Positions 1 through 6,315 are shown, numbered from the stretch's first letter. The stretch: DNA of 7,051 nt from Thermodesulfobacteriota bacterium (GCA_030837305.1 JAUPKT010000090.1:1-7051), one strand, 5' to 3'. Program-made: numbers and translations. The notes: generated by a model from the letters alone, not told the origin.

Positions 1-1860
1 CAGTCTGAGGATTTCCGCAAGACATTGTTCTCCGTCCATCTCAGGCATGTTCAGATCGAGTAAGACCAGTGAGATTCTCTCTCCCTGGTTTCGATATATC
101 TTGAGGGCCTCTTGGCCATCAGCGGCGTCGAACACCGTATACCCAAAACTCGTGAGGATATACTTACCCAAGTCCCGGAGAGGTTTTTCATCCTCGACTA
201 ACAGGATGATTTCGGTCCCTCGTGGAGGTTCCGTTTCTTCCTCCGGGGTTTGTGCGTGCTCCTCTCTTTCCATTGCCGGAAAGTAAATTCTGAATACCGT
301 CCCCTGGCCCGGTTCACTGGAGCACACGATATGACCCTTGTGCTCTTTAACGATACCATACACGGTTGCCAATCCTAATCCTGTGCCTTTTCCGACATCC
401 TTGGTGCTGAAAAATGGATCGAAGATACGCTCAACGGTATGTTTGTCCATGCCATGGCCTGTGTCGGAAACCGTAAGCAAAACGTGCAGCCCGGGCTTGA
501 CCCCGGGATGGGTCCTACAAAAAGCCTCATCCAAGATAACACTCTCGGTTTCAATGGTCAGCGTGCCCCCTTCAGGCATGGCATCCCGGGCGTTTACTGC
601 AAGATTCATGAGAATCTGACCCACTTGGGAGGGGTCGGCCATAATGTCATTCACATAACCTCGGGATCGAAGTAGGATCTTTATGGTCTTGGGAATGGTC
701 CGGGACAGCAGTTTATGGATCTCCATGACCTCCAGATTCAGATCCATCACCCGCATTTTTGGCTCTACTCTTCTACTGAAGGTAAGGAGATTTCTGACGA
801 GGTCAGCGCCCCTCATGCCCGCGGCGTATATTTTGCGCAGATCTTCCACATCCCGGGAGCCGGGCTTCTGACGCCCAATGAGTAGCTCAGCGTAGCCGAG
901 CACTGCCTGGAGAACATTGTTGAAGTCATGGGCTATCCCGCCGGCCAGAGTGCCCACAGCCTCCATTTTTTGGGCCTGGAGAAGCTGAGCCTCCATGTCT
1001 TTGCGCTCGGTGATGTCTTGGACTGTACCAGAAATTCCCGTTGCTCTCCCATCCATATCCCGAGCGACCTCGCCCTCGTTTCGAACCCAAATAACCTCAC
1101 CATCCTGTCTCGAAGCCAGATACTCAAGTTGAAACACACTCTGCGATTCAAGAGCCGTGTTAATAGCCGTTTCCCACATCTGGGTGTCTGCCGAAAACGT
1201 GAGATCCCTCGCGAGTTCATACGAAGGCGTCACAGATCCTGGCTGCAGACCAAAAATCCGATATACCTCATCAGACCAGTACGTTTCACCGGTAACCGAA
1301 TTCCATTCCCAGGTTCCTATATGCGCAATGCGCTGCGACTCTTCCAACCGGCGATGGTTCTGCTTGAGTTCGTTCTCCATTTTCTTGCGCTCGGTGATGT
1401 CGACGATTATTCCAATATTGGCGCCGTGCTCTCCTTTTTCATCTCGGATCCCACAGACGGAAAGGTCGGCCCACACGACGCCCCCATCTTTCCTTATGTA
1501 ACGCTTCTCAATTCTGTACGAATCGATCTCTCCCGCAATGAGAGCTTCTAAATTGAGTCTGCTAATCTCTCTGTCTCCGGGATGGGTGATTTCTTGAAAG
1601 GTGTGTTCGCGTAACTCATCAACAGAATAGCCAAGCATTTTCTCAAGAGCTTGATTCATTTCAACTATTTTGCCATGTTTGTCCACCAAGTCGATCCCCA
1701 CGCCGGCGTAGTCAAATATCCTTCTATACCGTTCCTCGCTCTTCTCGAGATAGCTCTCAGAGCGCAATTCTCTGACCAGGCGGTCCAGCTCCGCCACCGA
1801 CCTGCGCATGGACGTCAGCTCCGTTATGAGCTGTTCTTTGGTTTTTTCCTCATCATGCAT
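1..1860 (-). CDS. Hybrid sensor histidine kinase (PAS-PAS-HisKA-HATPase-REC), C-terminus cut by window edge
   Basis: The frame is open from an ATG at 1860 to the left edge, giving 620 visible residues. In order: a charged coiled-coil-like N-terminus (about 1-45); PAS 1 (about 46-160, ending in DITERK at 154-159); PAS 2 (about 175-287, with GTWEW at 182-186 and YWSDE at 194-198, ending in a second DITERK); HisKA with H-box GGIAHDFNN and phospho-acceptor His311; HATPase_c with the N-box (Asn423 in AVNARDAMP), G1 DTGHGMD (Asp466), F-box DPFFSTK and G2 GKGTGLGLA (490-498). A receiver starts near 549, with acidic pocket Glu556/Asp557 and phospho-acceptor Asp602 in [11 protein letters not shown]. 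The receiver's later Thr/Ser and Lys lie outside the window. No signal peptide or membrane segment is visible, so it should be a cytosolic sensor. By family it autophosphorylates on His and relays to its own receiver and probably to a separate partner. AAAGG eight bases before the ATG fits a ribosome site. The signal and partner are unknown. It is transcribed divergently from the crotonase gene. Confidence 0.95.
   Translation of the reverse strand, partial: MHDEEKTKEQLITELTSMRRSVAELDRLVRELRSESYLEKSEERYRRIFDYAGVGIDLVDKHGKIVEMNQALEKMLGYSVDELREHTFQEITHPGDREISRLNLEALIAGEIDSYRIEKRYIRKDGGVVWADLSVCGIRDEKGEHGANIGIIVDITERKKMENELKQNHRRLEESQRIAHIGTWEWNSVTGETYWSDEVYRIFGLQPGSVTPSYELARDLTFSADTQMWETAINTALESQSVFQLEYLASRQDGEVIWVRNEGEVARDMDGRATGISGTVQDITERKDMEAQLLQAQKMEAVGTLAGGIAHDFNNVLQAVLGYAELLIGRQKPGSRDVEDLRKIYAAGMRGADLVRNLLTFSRRVEPKMRVMDLNLEVMEIHKLLSRTIPKTIKILLRSRGYVNDIMADPSQVGQILMNLAVNARDAMPEGGTLTIETESVILDEAFCRTHPGVKPGLHVLLTVSDTGHGMDKHTVERIFDPFFSTKDVGKGTGLGLATVYGIVKEHKGHIVCSSEPGQGTVFRIYFPAMEREEHAQTPEEETEPPRGTEIILLVEDEKPLRDLGKYILTSFGYTVFDAADGQEALKIYRNQGERISLVLLDLNMPEMDGEQCLAEILRL
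1001..1401 (-). repeat. Exact 17-nt repeat encoding the DITERK tail of both PAS domains
   Basis: TTGCGCTCGGTGATGTC (plus-strand reading) occurs at 1001-1017 and again at 1385-1401. Each copy codes for the conserved DITERK motif that ends a PAS domain. Both copies use the same synonymous codons, and the similarity continues a little further to a shared CTCCAT. The rest of the two PAS domains differs clearly. The repeat therefore reflects either motif conservation or a small local duplication or conversion. It is not a mobile element. Confidence 0.6.
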
Positions 1861-1875
1861 GGGGATCGCCTTTCG

Positions 1876-1888
1876 GCACGCAGCGTGC
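1876..1888. promoter_or_regulatory. 13-bp GC-rich palindrome in the kinase leader
   Basis: GCACGC-A-GCGTGC is a perfect palindrome around one base, 16-28 bases upstream of the kinase ATG. In the kinase mRNA it is followed directly by GCC-GAAA-GGC (a GNRA-like mini-hairpin), which contains the AAAGG used as the likely ribosome site. It could be an operator for a dimeric regulator or an RNA hairpin affecting translation. The sequence alone does not separate these. Confidence 0.35.
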
Positions 1889-1923
1889 GGGGTTCAGAGG
1901 ATGCGGCAAGGATAATTGATGAA

Positions 1924-1953
1924 TTTATAACACCCCTCTCCTTGATTCCACAA
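1924..1953 (-). promoter_or_regulatory. Possible sigma-70-type promoter for the hybrid kinase
   Basis: Read on the minus strand, TATAAA (1929-1924, five of six matches to the -10 consensus) lies 18 bases after TTGTGG (1953-1948, a weak -35 that keeps TTG). Transcription would start about 50-60 bases upstream of the kinase ATG. The -10 element overlaps the left arm of the 11-bp inverted repeat. The weak -35 suggests activator dependence or a chance match. Confidence 0.35.
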
Positions 1954-1978
1954 GGCCCATTCTTCAACGAGAATCAGA

Positions 1979-2007
1979 ATGAAAAACAGCATGACATGAT
2001 GTACAGT
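1979..2007 (+). promoter_or_regulatory. Weak candidate promoter for the crotonase gene
   Basis: ATGAAA (1979-1984, four of six to the -35 consensus) and TACAGT (2002-2007, matching TAnnnT) are 17 bases apart. They would start transcription about 45 bases before the ATG at 2061. The proposed -10 lies inside the TGTACA-G-TGTACA element, so a protein bound there could block it. This is the best match I could find but a poor one. Confidence 0.22.
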
Positions 2008-2012
2008 GTACA
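2000..2012. promoter_or_regulatory. TGTACA-G-TGTACA repeat, candidate operator
   Basis: Two copies of the self-complementary hexamer TGTACA are separated by one base. The 13-bp unit is thus both a direct and an inverted repeat. It sits close to the midpoint between the arms of the 11-bp inverted repeat and overlaps the weak crotonase promoter. Position and symmetry fit a binding site for a dimeric regulator. No regulator gene in the window identifies itself as the binder. Confidence 0.35.
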
Positions 2013-2046
2013 AATCTTCCTCTTGAAATAAACAGGCATTGCGGCC

Positions 2047-2053
2047 AAGGGGT
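2047..2053 (+). promoter_or_regulatory. Ribosome binding site fixing the crotonase start at 2061
   Basis: AAGGGGT lies seven bases before the ATG at 2061, a normal spacing. The frame could also begin at a GTG at 2052, but that codon lies inside the ribosome site, so the ATG is preferred. Confidence 0.7.
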
Positions 2054-2060
2054 GTTATTC

Positions 2061-2858
2061 ATGCAACTGTCATCAATACTTCTTACAGAAAAGTCTGGAG
2101 TCGCTCTCGTGACCCTGAACCGCCCCGAGTCGCTCAACGCAGTCAACGATGAGCTGCGGATCGAGTTGACCGAGGTCTTGAAAGAGCTGGAAGCCAATTC
2201 CAACACAAAGGTGGTTGTAGTCACCGGTGCCGGAAAAGCTTTTTCGGCTGGGGCAGACCTCAAGCAGCTCAAATCGCTCTATGAAGATTTCCGACAATCC
2301 GGAATGACCGCACAGTATGGTGGTCCGGAATTGGCCCAGGCATTTTTTTCTTTTTCTAAGCCCATCATCGCTGCGGTGAATGGAGTGGCTGTCGGATGGG
2401 GCATGACGATGCCGCTGGCCTGCGATATTCGTATAGCCTCTCAGAAAGCGAAATTTTCTGCGGCCTTTGTTCGTGTTGGAGTGACACCTGAGTTTGGCAG
2501 TAGTTACCTTCTCCCCCGACTAATCGGGTACGGGCTGGCGGCTGAACTGGTATTCACCGGTAAAATCATAAACGCAGACGAAGCACTGCGCATGGGACTG
2601 GTCAACAAGGTGGTGCAACCCGACGAACTTCTGACTGAGGCATGGTCACTCGCACGCATCATAGCAGAACAACCTACCGAGGCTCTGAAACATGCCAAGG
2701 CCTTGCTGCTTGGCGGAATGGATGCCGGTCTCACACAATGGGTTGATCACGAAGCGGTTATTTTCAAGGAGCGTATGGAGAGCGAGGAACACTACCAGGC
2801 CGTATTGGGCCTTCTCGCAGAAATACAGGCAAAGGAAATGTCCAAACGCTCCTTGTGA
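2061..2858 (+). CDS. Enoyl-CoA hydratase/isomerase family protein, probable delta3-delta2-enoyl-CoA isomerase type
   Basis: 265 residues, normal for a single-domain crotonase. The N-terminal strand carries the family signature VALVTLNRPESLNAVN (14-29). FSAGADL (61-67) and NGVAVGWG (107-114) form the CoA-binding and oxyanion-hole regions. Aligning by eye with rat mitochondrial enoyl-CoA hydratase (from memory), the two catalytic glutamates Glu144 and Glu164 are replaced here by Thr116 and Phe136. Glu144 in VTPEFGSSYLLPR instead falls where the catalytic Glu of delta3-delta2-enoyl-CoA isomerases sits (human ECI2-type SPEGCSSY). Double-bond isomerisation of an enoyl-CoA is therefore more likely than hydration; broader crotonase chemistry is possible. 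No signal peptide or obvious peroxisomal-type targeting is seen, so it is cytosolic. The gene is monocistronic, divergent from the kinase and convergent with the liv operon, and may act on the CoA ester made by the ligase of that operon. Confidence 0.93.
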   Translation: MQLSSILLTEKSGVALVTLNRPESLNAVNDELRIELTEVLKELEANSNTKVVVVTGAGKAFSAGADLKQLKSLYEDFRQSGMTAQYGGPELAQAFFSFSKPIIAAVNGVAVGWGMTMPLACDIRIASQKAKFSAAFVRVGVTPEFGSSYLLPRLIGYGLAAELVFTGKIINADEALRMGLVNKVVQPDELLTEAWSLARIIAEQPTEALKHAKALLLGGMDAGLTQWVDHEAVIFKERMESEEHYQAVLGLLAEIQAKEMSKRSL

Positions 2859-2873
2859 GCAATCCCATAGCTC

Positions 2874-2903
2874 GGGTCCCCTTTCATCGTGAAGTAAAGA
2901 CCC
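2874..2903. other. Imperfect hairpin in the convergent gap
   Basis: GGGTC (2874-2878) pairs with GACCC (2899-2903). An inner TTTCA/TGAAG stem (2882-2886 with 2890-2894) closes a three-base loop, with a CCC/TAAA internal loop between the stems. It lies 16 bases after the crotonase stop and could help end transcription between the two converging genes. Neither strand has a T-run next to it, so it is not a standard intrinsic terminator. Nothing else stands out in 2859-2952. Confidence 0.25.
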
Positions 2904-2952
2904 AAGATCACGGCGAATAGAGAAGTCCGTGCCAAGGATCACGAGCCCTCTT

Positions 2953-4158
2953 TTATTTCATCTCTTTTGGAGACCTCCAGTCGGTAATGGGTATCATGAT
3001 TCCTTTTTCTGGGTCAGCCTTGTACAGACGTGAAAGCGTCGTAGGGGCATGACTTGTCTTCGTATAGGTGACTGGTGGGACAATCCCTCCTGTTTCAAAA
3101 TCTTTGAGGGTTTCCAGGCCGTCCTTGTACGTCTCCGGCGTCAAGTTCTGTCCTGCCCGTTTCATGCCTTCTGCCAAGACCAAAGCAGTACCTACGCCCA
3201 TGGTGTACAGGGAAGTGAGCATCTTGGCAGGGTCACGATCGTTTTTTTTCGCCAGGTCCCGCACCAAAATCATTCCGGGCGTCGTCTCATCCCATCCACC
3301 GACGAAATTGACTCCAATGTAGTTCTTCGCCGCTGCTTTACATGCCTTGACAACCATGTCATCGCACGACCAGTTTATGCCGAACGTGGTCGGCCAATAG
3401 TCGTATTTTTCTGCGGTTTTTAAGAAAGTGATAATCGGAGGAACAAGATTGCAGGTAACCACGTAATCCACATTGTCCTTCTTGAGCGAGAGTACCTGCG
3501 AGCTTGCGTCGACTGATCCTATGTTAAGAACGAGTTCAGAAACCAGTTTGATCCCATACTGGTCCGCTCGCCGCCTGGCAGCTTCCAGCCCCTTCTTCCC
3601 AAACTCTGTTTCGGCGTACACAACGGCTATGCGCGGATCCTTGGCCTTGAGATCATTCATGATGTAGTCAAACATCAGTTCTATCTGTGTTTCATACGAT
3701 GCCCCCAACACGAAGACATACGGCTTGTGAGGCTTGAAAAACTCTTCAGCCAACGCGTTGGGAATGTTAACGACCTGATGCTTGTCAATAAGGTCGAACA
3801 GGGCGATGGTTTGCGGGGTGCCGCCCATGGTCGTCACGGTAAGCACCTTGTCTCGAAAAATGAGCTTATTGAATGCTGAGATAGCCAAGGGAGTCTTGAA
3901 CTGATCGTCTTCCCAGATCAAGTTTATTTTTCGTCCGTTAATGCCTCCAGTCTCATTAATGTGGTTAAACGTATCCTGTATGCCCCAGCCTTCAGGAAGT
4001 CCCAGTGCAGCCACAGGGCCCGTCTTCACAAGGATCATTCCCAGCTGAATCGAGTCCTGGGTTACGCCCCGCACATCTGCGAATGCGTTGATGCCGAGGA
4101 AAATTCCAAGACACACCAGCAGACACGCGGTCAGGAAAAATCTTTTTCTTGCTTTCAT
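2953..4158 (-). CDS. ABC transporter periplasmic substrate-binding protein, LivK type (Peripla_BP_6 family)
   Basis: 401 residues from the ATG at 4158. Residues 1-27 are a clear Sec signal peptide: basic MKARKR, a hydrophobic stretch, then AFA before Asp28. The mature part opens with GVTQDSIQLGMILVKTGPVA (31-50), the typical first strand of type I binding proteins. It continues with GGINGRKINLIWEDD (71-85), GGTPQT (112-117), RIAVVYAETEFGKKGLEAARR (176-196), DYVV (231-234) and a C-terminal QNLTPETYKDGLETL segment (337-351). The role is to bind a ligand in the periplasm and deliver it to LivH/LivM. The ligand cannot be read from sequence; beside an acyl-CoA ligase, a carboxylic acid is more likely than a branched-chain amino acid. 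AAGGAGG (4175-4169) lies ten bases upstream of this ATG. The frame extends upstream to 4215, but that would put 19 hydrophilic residues before the signal peptide. It is the last gene of the minus-strand run and no LivF gene follows. Confidence 0.93.
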   Translation of the reverse strand: MKARKRFFLTACLLVCLGIFLGINAFADVRGVTQDSIQLGMILVKTGPVAALGLPEGWGIQDTFNHINETGGINGRKINLIWEDDQFKTPLAISAFNKLIFRDKVLTVTTMGGTPQTIALFDLIDKHQVVNIPNALAEEFFKPHKPYVFVLGASYETQIELMFDYIMNDLKAKDPRIAVVYAETEFGKKGLEAARRRADQYGIKLVSELVLNIGSVDASSQVLSLKKDNVDYVVTCNLVPPIITFLKTAEKYDYWPTTFGINWSCDDMVVKACKAAAKNYIGVNFVGGWDETTPGMILVRDLAKKNDRDPAKMLTSLYTMGVGTALVLAEGMKRAGQNLTPETYKDGLETLKDFETGGIVPPVTYTKTSHAPTTLSRLYKADPEKGIMIPITDWRSPKEMK

Positions 4159-4168
4159 GCTCTCTAGC

Positions 4169-4175
4169 CCTCCTT
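4169..4175 (-). promoter_or_regulatory. Ribosome binding site fixing the binding-protein start at 4158
   Basis: Read on the minus strand, AAGGAGG is followed ten bases later by the ATG at 4158. It is the strongest such site in the window and, with the signal peptide, excludes the upstream in-frame ATGs at 4215 and 4185. Confidence 0.7.
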
Positions 4176-4241
4176 TGTTGGTCATTGAACGTTTCTTTGC
4201 AAAGACAGATACCATGGCTCATTACCGAGATTGAGGGAGAC

Positions 4242-4276
4242 CAGGGCGAGTTCGGCATCGAGTGTACCGGGCCCTG
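4242..4276 (-). other. Imperfect stem-loop in the livM-livK intercistronic gap
   Basis: CAGGGC (4242-4247) pairs with GCCCTG (4271-4276). Inside, CGGCA (4253-4257) pairs with TACCG (4265-4269, one G-T) around a seven-base loop, with an asymmetric internal loop between. It begins just after the LivM stop codon, in the 120-base gap before the binding-protein gene. No T-run follows, so it is not an intrinsic terminator. It could be an mRNA-stabilising or processing element that raises binding-protein expression above permease expression. I see no convincing separate promoter in the gap. Confidence 0.35.
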
Positions 4277-4278
4277 AC

Positions 4279-5325
4279 TCAATAAGTGAACGGCCAGTTC
4301 CTGAAACTGGTCTTGATGCGAGACCAAATGCCGCTAAGGCCTCTCGGTTCCACGATGAGAAAGATCATTATGAGCAAGCCGAAGGCGGCCACGTTCCACT
4401 CCTCGTCATAACGGCCTTGAAGAAATGAAAAATGCCGCCCCATAATATCCGCGGCGCTCTTAATGATATCGGGCATGACAGTGAGGAAGACAGCGCCGAT
4501 GATGGATCCAAGAATTGAACCGAGTCCCCCGACGATGATCATGGCAATATATTCTATTGATAATAAGAGATTAAAATTTTCCGGATGTAGGTATGTCGTC
4601 ACGTAAGAATAGAGGCCGCCGGCAATACCCCCGTAAAAGGAGCTGATGGCAAATGCCATCACCTTGTATTTGGTGAGATTGACACCCACTACCTCTGCAG
4701 CAATGTCCCGGTCACGGATGGCAACAAAAGCCCTCCCCATTCTGGTTCGCGCTATATTTTTTGCGGTCAGGGTCAGTACAGCGACCAACAAGATGGTCAC
4801 ATAAAAAAACCGGGACTGATCCCCCAAAGGGTAACCGAACAGGGCAGGAGCGGGGACGGAAATGCCTCGGACACCCATGGTCAAACCCTCCCAATGGGTG
4901 ACCATGTATTCCACCACGACACCGAAGGACATGGTGGCCATGGCAAGGTACAGACCCTTCAGGCGGAGGCAGGGGAACCCAAGGAGAATCCCAAAGAGCG
5001 CCGCAATGAAACCTCCTGCCGGAATGCTTATCCAAAAAGGCATGTTTAAGCGAGAAGCGAGGATTGCCGACGTGTAGGCACCCAATGCAACGAAAGCAGC
5101 GTGACCCAAAGAGATCTGACCCGTAAGTCCGGTCAAAATGTTTAAGCCCAACGCAGCGATTATGGCTATCCCGGAGATATTCACCATGTAAATGATATAC
5201 GGATCAGCCCAAAAGGGTAATGACAAAAAGATCAGGCAGAAAATTCCAAACCAAGACCTTACCCAGATTGTCTGGAAAATCCTCATGTCCTCTCGATAGG
5301 ATTCTCTAAAGGTCTTGCTTCTCAT
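4279..5325 (-). CDS. Branched-chain amino acid-type ABC transporter permease, LivM family
   Basis: 348 residues, normal for LivM, with about eight to ten hydrophobic segments between 23 and 326. Family markers: LTGLTGQISLGHAAFVALGAY (64-84); LRLKGLYLAMATMSFG (120-135); the cytoplasmic loop GRAFVAIRDRDIAAEVVGVN (197-216), which faces the ATPases; VGGLGSILGSIIGA (265-278); and the closing VEPRGLSGIW (325-334). It forms the inner-membrane channel with LivH, powered by LivG/LivF ATPases that are not in the window. The ATG at 5325 starts 13 bases after the livH stop, with AGGGA about ten bases upstream. An internal ATG at 5286 has AGAGG only two bases away and is less likely. The tight spacing indicates co-transcription with livH. 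Confidence 0.93.
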   Translation of the reverse strand: MRSKTFRESYREDMRIFQTIWVRSWFGIFCLIFLSLPFWADPYIIYMVNISGIAIIAALGLNILTGLTGQISLGHAAFVALGAYTSAILASRLNMPFWISIPAGGFIAALFGILLGFPCLRLKGLYLAMATMSFGVVVEYMVTHWEGLTMGVRGISVPAPALFGYPLGDQSRFFYVTILLVAVLTLTAKNIARTRMGRAFVAIRDRDIAAEVVGVNLTKYKVMAFAISSFYGGIAGGLYSYVTTYLHPENFNLLLSIEYIAMIIVGGLGSILGSIIGAVFLTVMPDIIKSAADIMGRHFSFLQGRYDEEWNVAAFGLLIMIFLIVEPRGLSGIWSRIKTSFRNWPFTY

Positions 5326-5338
5326 GTTTCTTCAATCC

Positions 5339-6229
5339 CTAGACTCGCTCTATTTCAGGTTTGCCGAACAATCCATACGGCCGGATCATCAACACCAGGA
5401 AGAGGACCACAAAAGCAGTCAAATCTTTGACGCCCGGCAGGGATTTGTCCAAATACCCACCCACCAGAGTTTCGAGTACGCCTATGACCAACCCCCCTAT
5501 GATTGCGCCGGGAATGCTCTCCAGCCCCCCGAGAATGACCGCAGGAAAGGCCTTGATTGCCACGAGACAGATGGCGATGTTCAGAACCATCACATTAGAG
5601 AGAAAGACGCCGGCCACGGCTGCTACGCCAAACGCTATTCCCCAGGTCAATGCAAAAACCTTCTTGACGCTAATGCCCATGAGCATCGCCGTGTCCTGGT
5701 CATTGGCCACTCCACGCATGGCAAGCCCCACCCGTGAATATTTGAAAAACAGAAAGAAAACCAAAACCATGAAAGCCGACACGATCATTGCCCACAAATG
5801 AGTCGGAGAGAGAACCAAACCCCAGAGGGTCAAAGACTCCTGAGCAAAAGGTGAAGGAAATATCTTATTGTCATGACCAAAAATAATGCCGGCCAAACTC
5901 CTCAAAAAGATCGACAAACCTATGGTAATCATCACCACCGCAAATTGCGGTTCCCCAATCATAGGTCGCAACACGAGTCGCTCCGTCACCAGCCCGAAAG
6001 CCATTGCCATTACCACGGTGATCAACATGGCACCATAAAACGGAATGCCCGCCACGATGAGCGCATAACAAACGAATGCGCCCAACATCATGGCTTCTCC
6101 GTGGGCGAAATTCATAATGTCCGTTGCCTTGTAGATGAGGACAAATCCCAAGGCCGCAAGGGAATACAGGCTTCCCACGGCAACGCCGGAGATAACAAGC
6201 TGGAAAAAGTAAATTACCTGTTCAGTCAA
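5339..6229 (-). CDS. Branched-chain amino acid-type ABC transporter permease, LivH family
   Basis: 296 residues from the chosen TTG start at 6229. The first membrane segment runs straight into LGFVLIYKATDIMNFAHGE (27-45), the LivH hallmark. It continues with ERLVLRPM (83-90), ITIGLSIFLRSLAGIIFG (101-118), the cytoplasmic loop GLAMRGVANDQDTAMLMGIS (168-187), the ATPase-contact region VILGGLESIPGAIIGG (231-246) and terminal MIRPYGLFGK (281-290). There are about eight hydrophobic segments. It is the partner permease of LivM in the inner membrane. A GTG at 6238 would add three residues but lies only one base after GAAGGAG; the TTG at 6229 lies ten bases from it and gives the usual short LivH N-terminus. 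No ATG is available near the start. It sits 86 bases downstream of the ligase gene, across a stem-loop, and 13 bases before livM. Confidence 0.92.
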   Translation of the reverse strand: MTEQVIYFFQLVISGVAVGSLYSLAALGFVLIYKATDIMNFAHGEAMMLGAFVCYALIVAGIPFYGAMLITVVMAMAFGLVTERLVLRPMIGEPQFAVVMITIGLSIFLRSLAGIIFGHDNKIFPSPFAQESLTLWGLVLSPTHLWAMIVSAFMVLVFFLFFKYSRVGLAMRGVANDQDTAMLMGISVKKVFALTWGIAFGVAAVAGVFLSNVMVLNIAICLVAIKAFPAVILGGLESIPGAIIGGLVIGVLETLVGGYLDKSLPGVKDLTAFVVLFLVLMIRPYGLFGKPEIERV

Positions 6230-6239
6230 ACCGTGCACG

Positions 6240-6246
6240 CTCCTTC
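6240..6246 (-). promoter_or_regulatory. Ribosome binding site suggesting a TTG start for livH
   Basis: Read on the minus strand, GAAGGAG is followed by C and then a GTG (6238), which is too close for initiation. The in-frame TTG at 6229 is ten bases away, the same spacing as at the binding-protein gene. Confidence 0.5.
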
Positions 6247-6270
6247 AGTTTCTCGTCATGACCCGTGCAA

Positions 6271-6297
6271 CAAGGCCTGAGTTGTACCTCAGCCTTG
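6271..6297 (-). other. Stem-loop between the acyl-CoA ligase and livH genes
   Basis: CAAGG(C)CTGAG at 6271-6281 pairs with CTCAGCCTTG at 6288-6297: ten base pairs with one bulged C and a six-base loop. It lies 18 bases after the ligase stop codon. No T-run follows on the minus strand, so read-through into livH is likely. It may act as a partial terminator, a processing site or a 3'-end stabiliser that sets different levels of enzyme and transporter. Confidence 0.5.
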
Positions 6298-6315
6298 GCC
6301 CATACCCCTGGACAA

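Larger units (their letters stand above)
1927..2058. repeat. 11-bp perfect inverted repeat spanning the divergent intergenic region
   Basis: ATAACACCCCT at 1927-1937 is the exact reverse complement of AGGGGTGTTAT at 2048-2058, with 110 bases between the arms. Each divergent gene therefore has the same AGGGGTGTTAT motif pointing in its own direction of transcription. On the crotonase side the arm contains the ribosome site and ends two bases before the ATG. On the kinase side it overlaps the putative -10 and is followed by AAATTCAT, echoing the TTCAT after the other copy. It may be a paired operator or a relic of an inverted duplication. Confidence 0.6.

Noticed and set aside
928..1551. Long plus-strand open reading frame (207 codons) opposite the kinase
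   Set aside because: It lies antisense to the PAS and H-box coding region, whose minus-strand translation shows clear conserved motifs. Its own product shows no recognisable domain and there is no plausible ribosome site context.
1651..2031. Plus-strand open frame crossing from the kinase 5' end into the intergenic gap
   Set aside because: Most of it is antisense to the kinase N-terminus, the product has no family features, and it ends inside the regulatory gap. It is best seen as a chance frame.
1861..2060. Sigma-54 promoter in the divergent gap (TTGGCCGCAATGC on the minus strand)
   Set aside because: The spacing between the GG and GC elements is seven bases, not the ten required.
2874..2903. 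Bidirectional intrinsic terminator between the crotonase and binding-protein genes
   Set aside because: The hairpin is interrupted by an internal loop and neither strand has a T-run after it. It is kept only as a weak hairpin.
3049..3423. Plus-strand open frames opposite the binding-protein gene, and similar ones opposite livM, livH and the ligase
   Set aside because: They mirror strongly conserved minus-strand genes, show low-complexity or unpatterned products, and do not form a coherent operon.
4125..4158. Lipoprotein signal in the binding protein (LTAC near residue 12)
   Set aside because: Only about five hydrophobic residues precede that cysteine. The full hydrophobic stretch and the AFA cleavage site further on fit an ordinary secreted protein.
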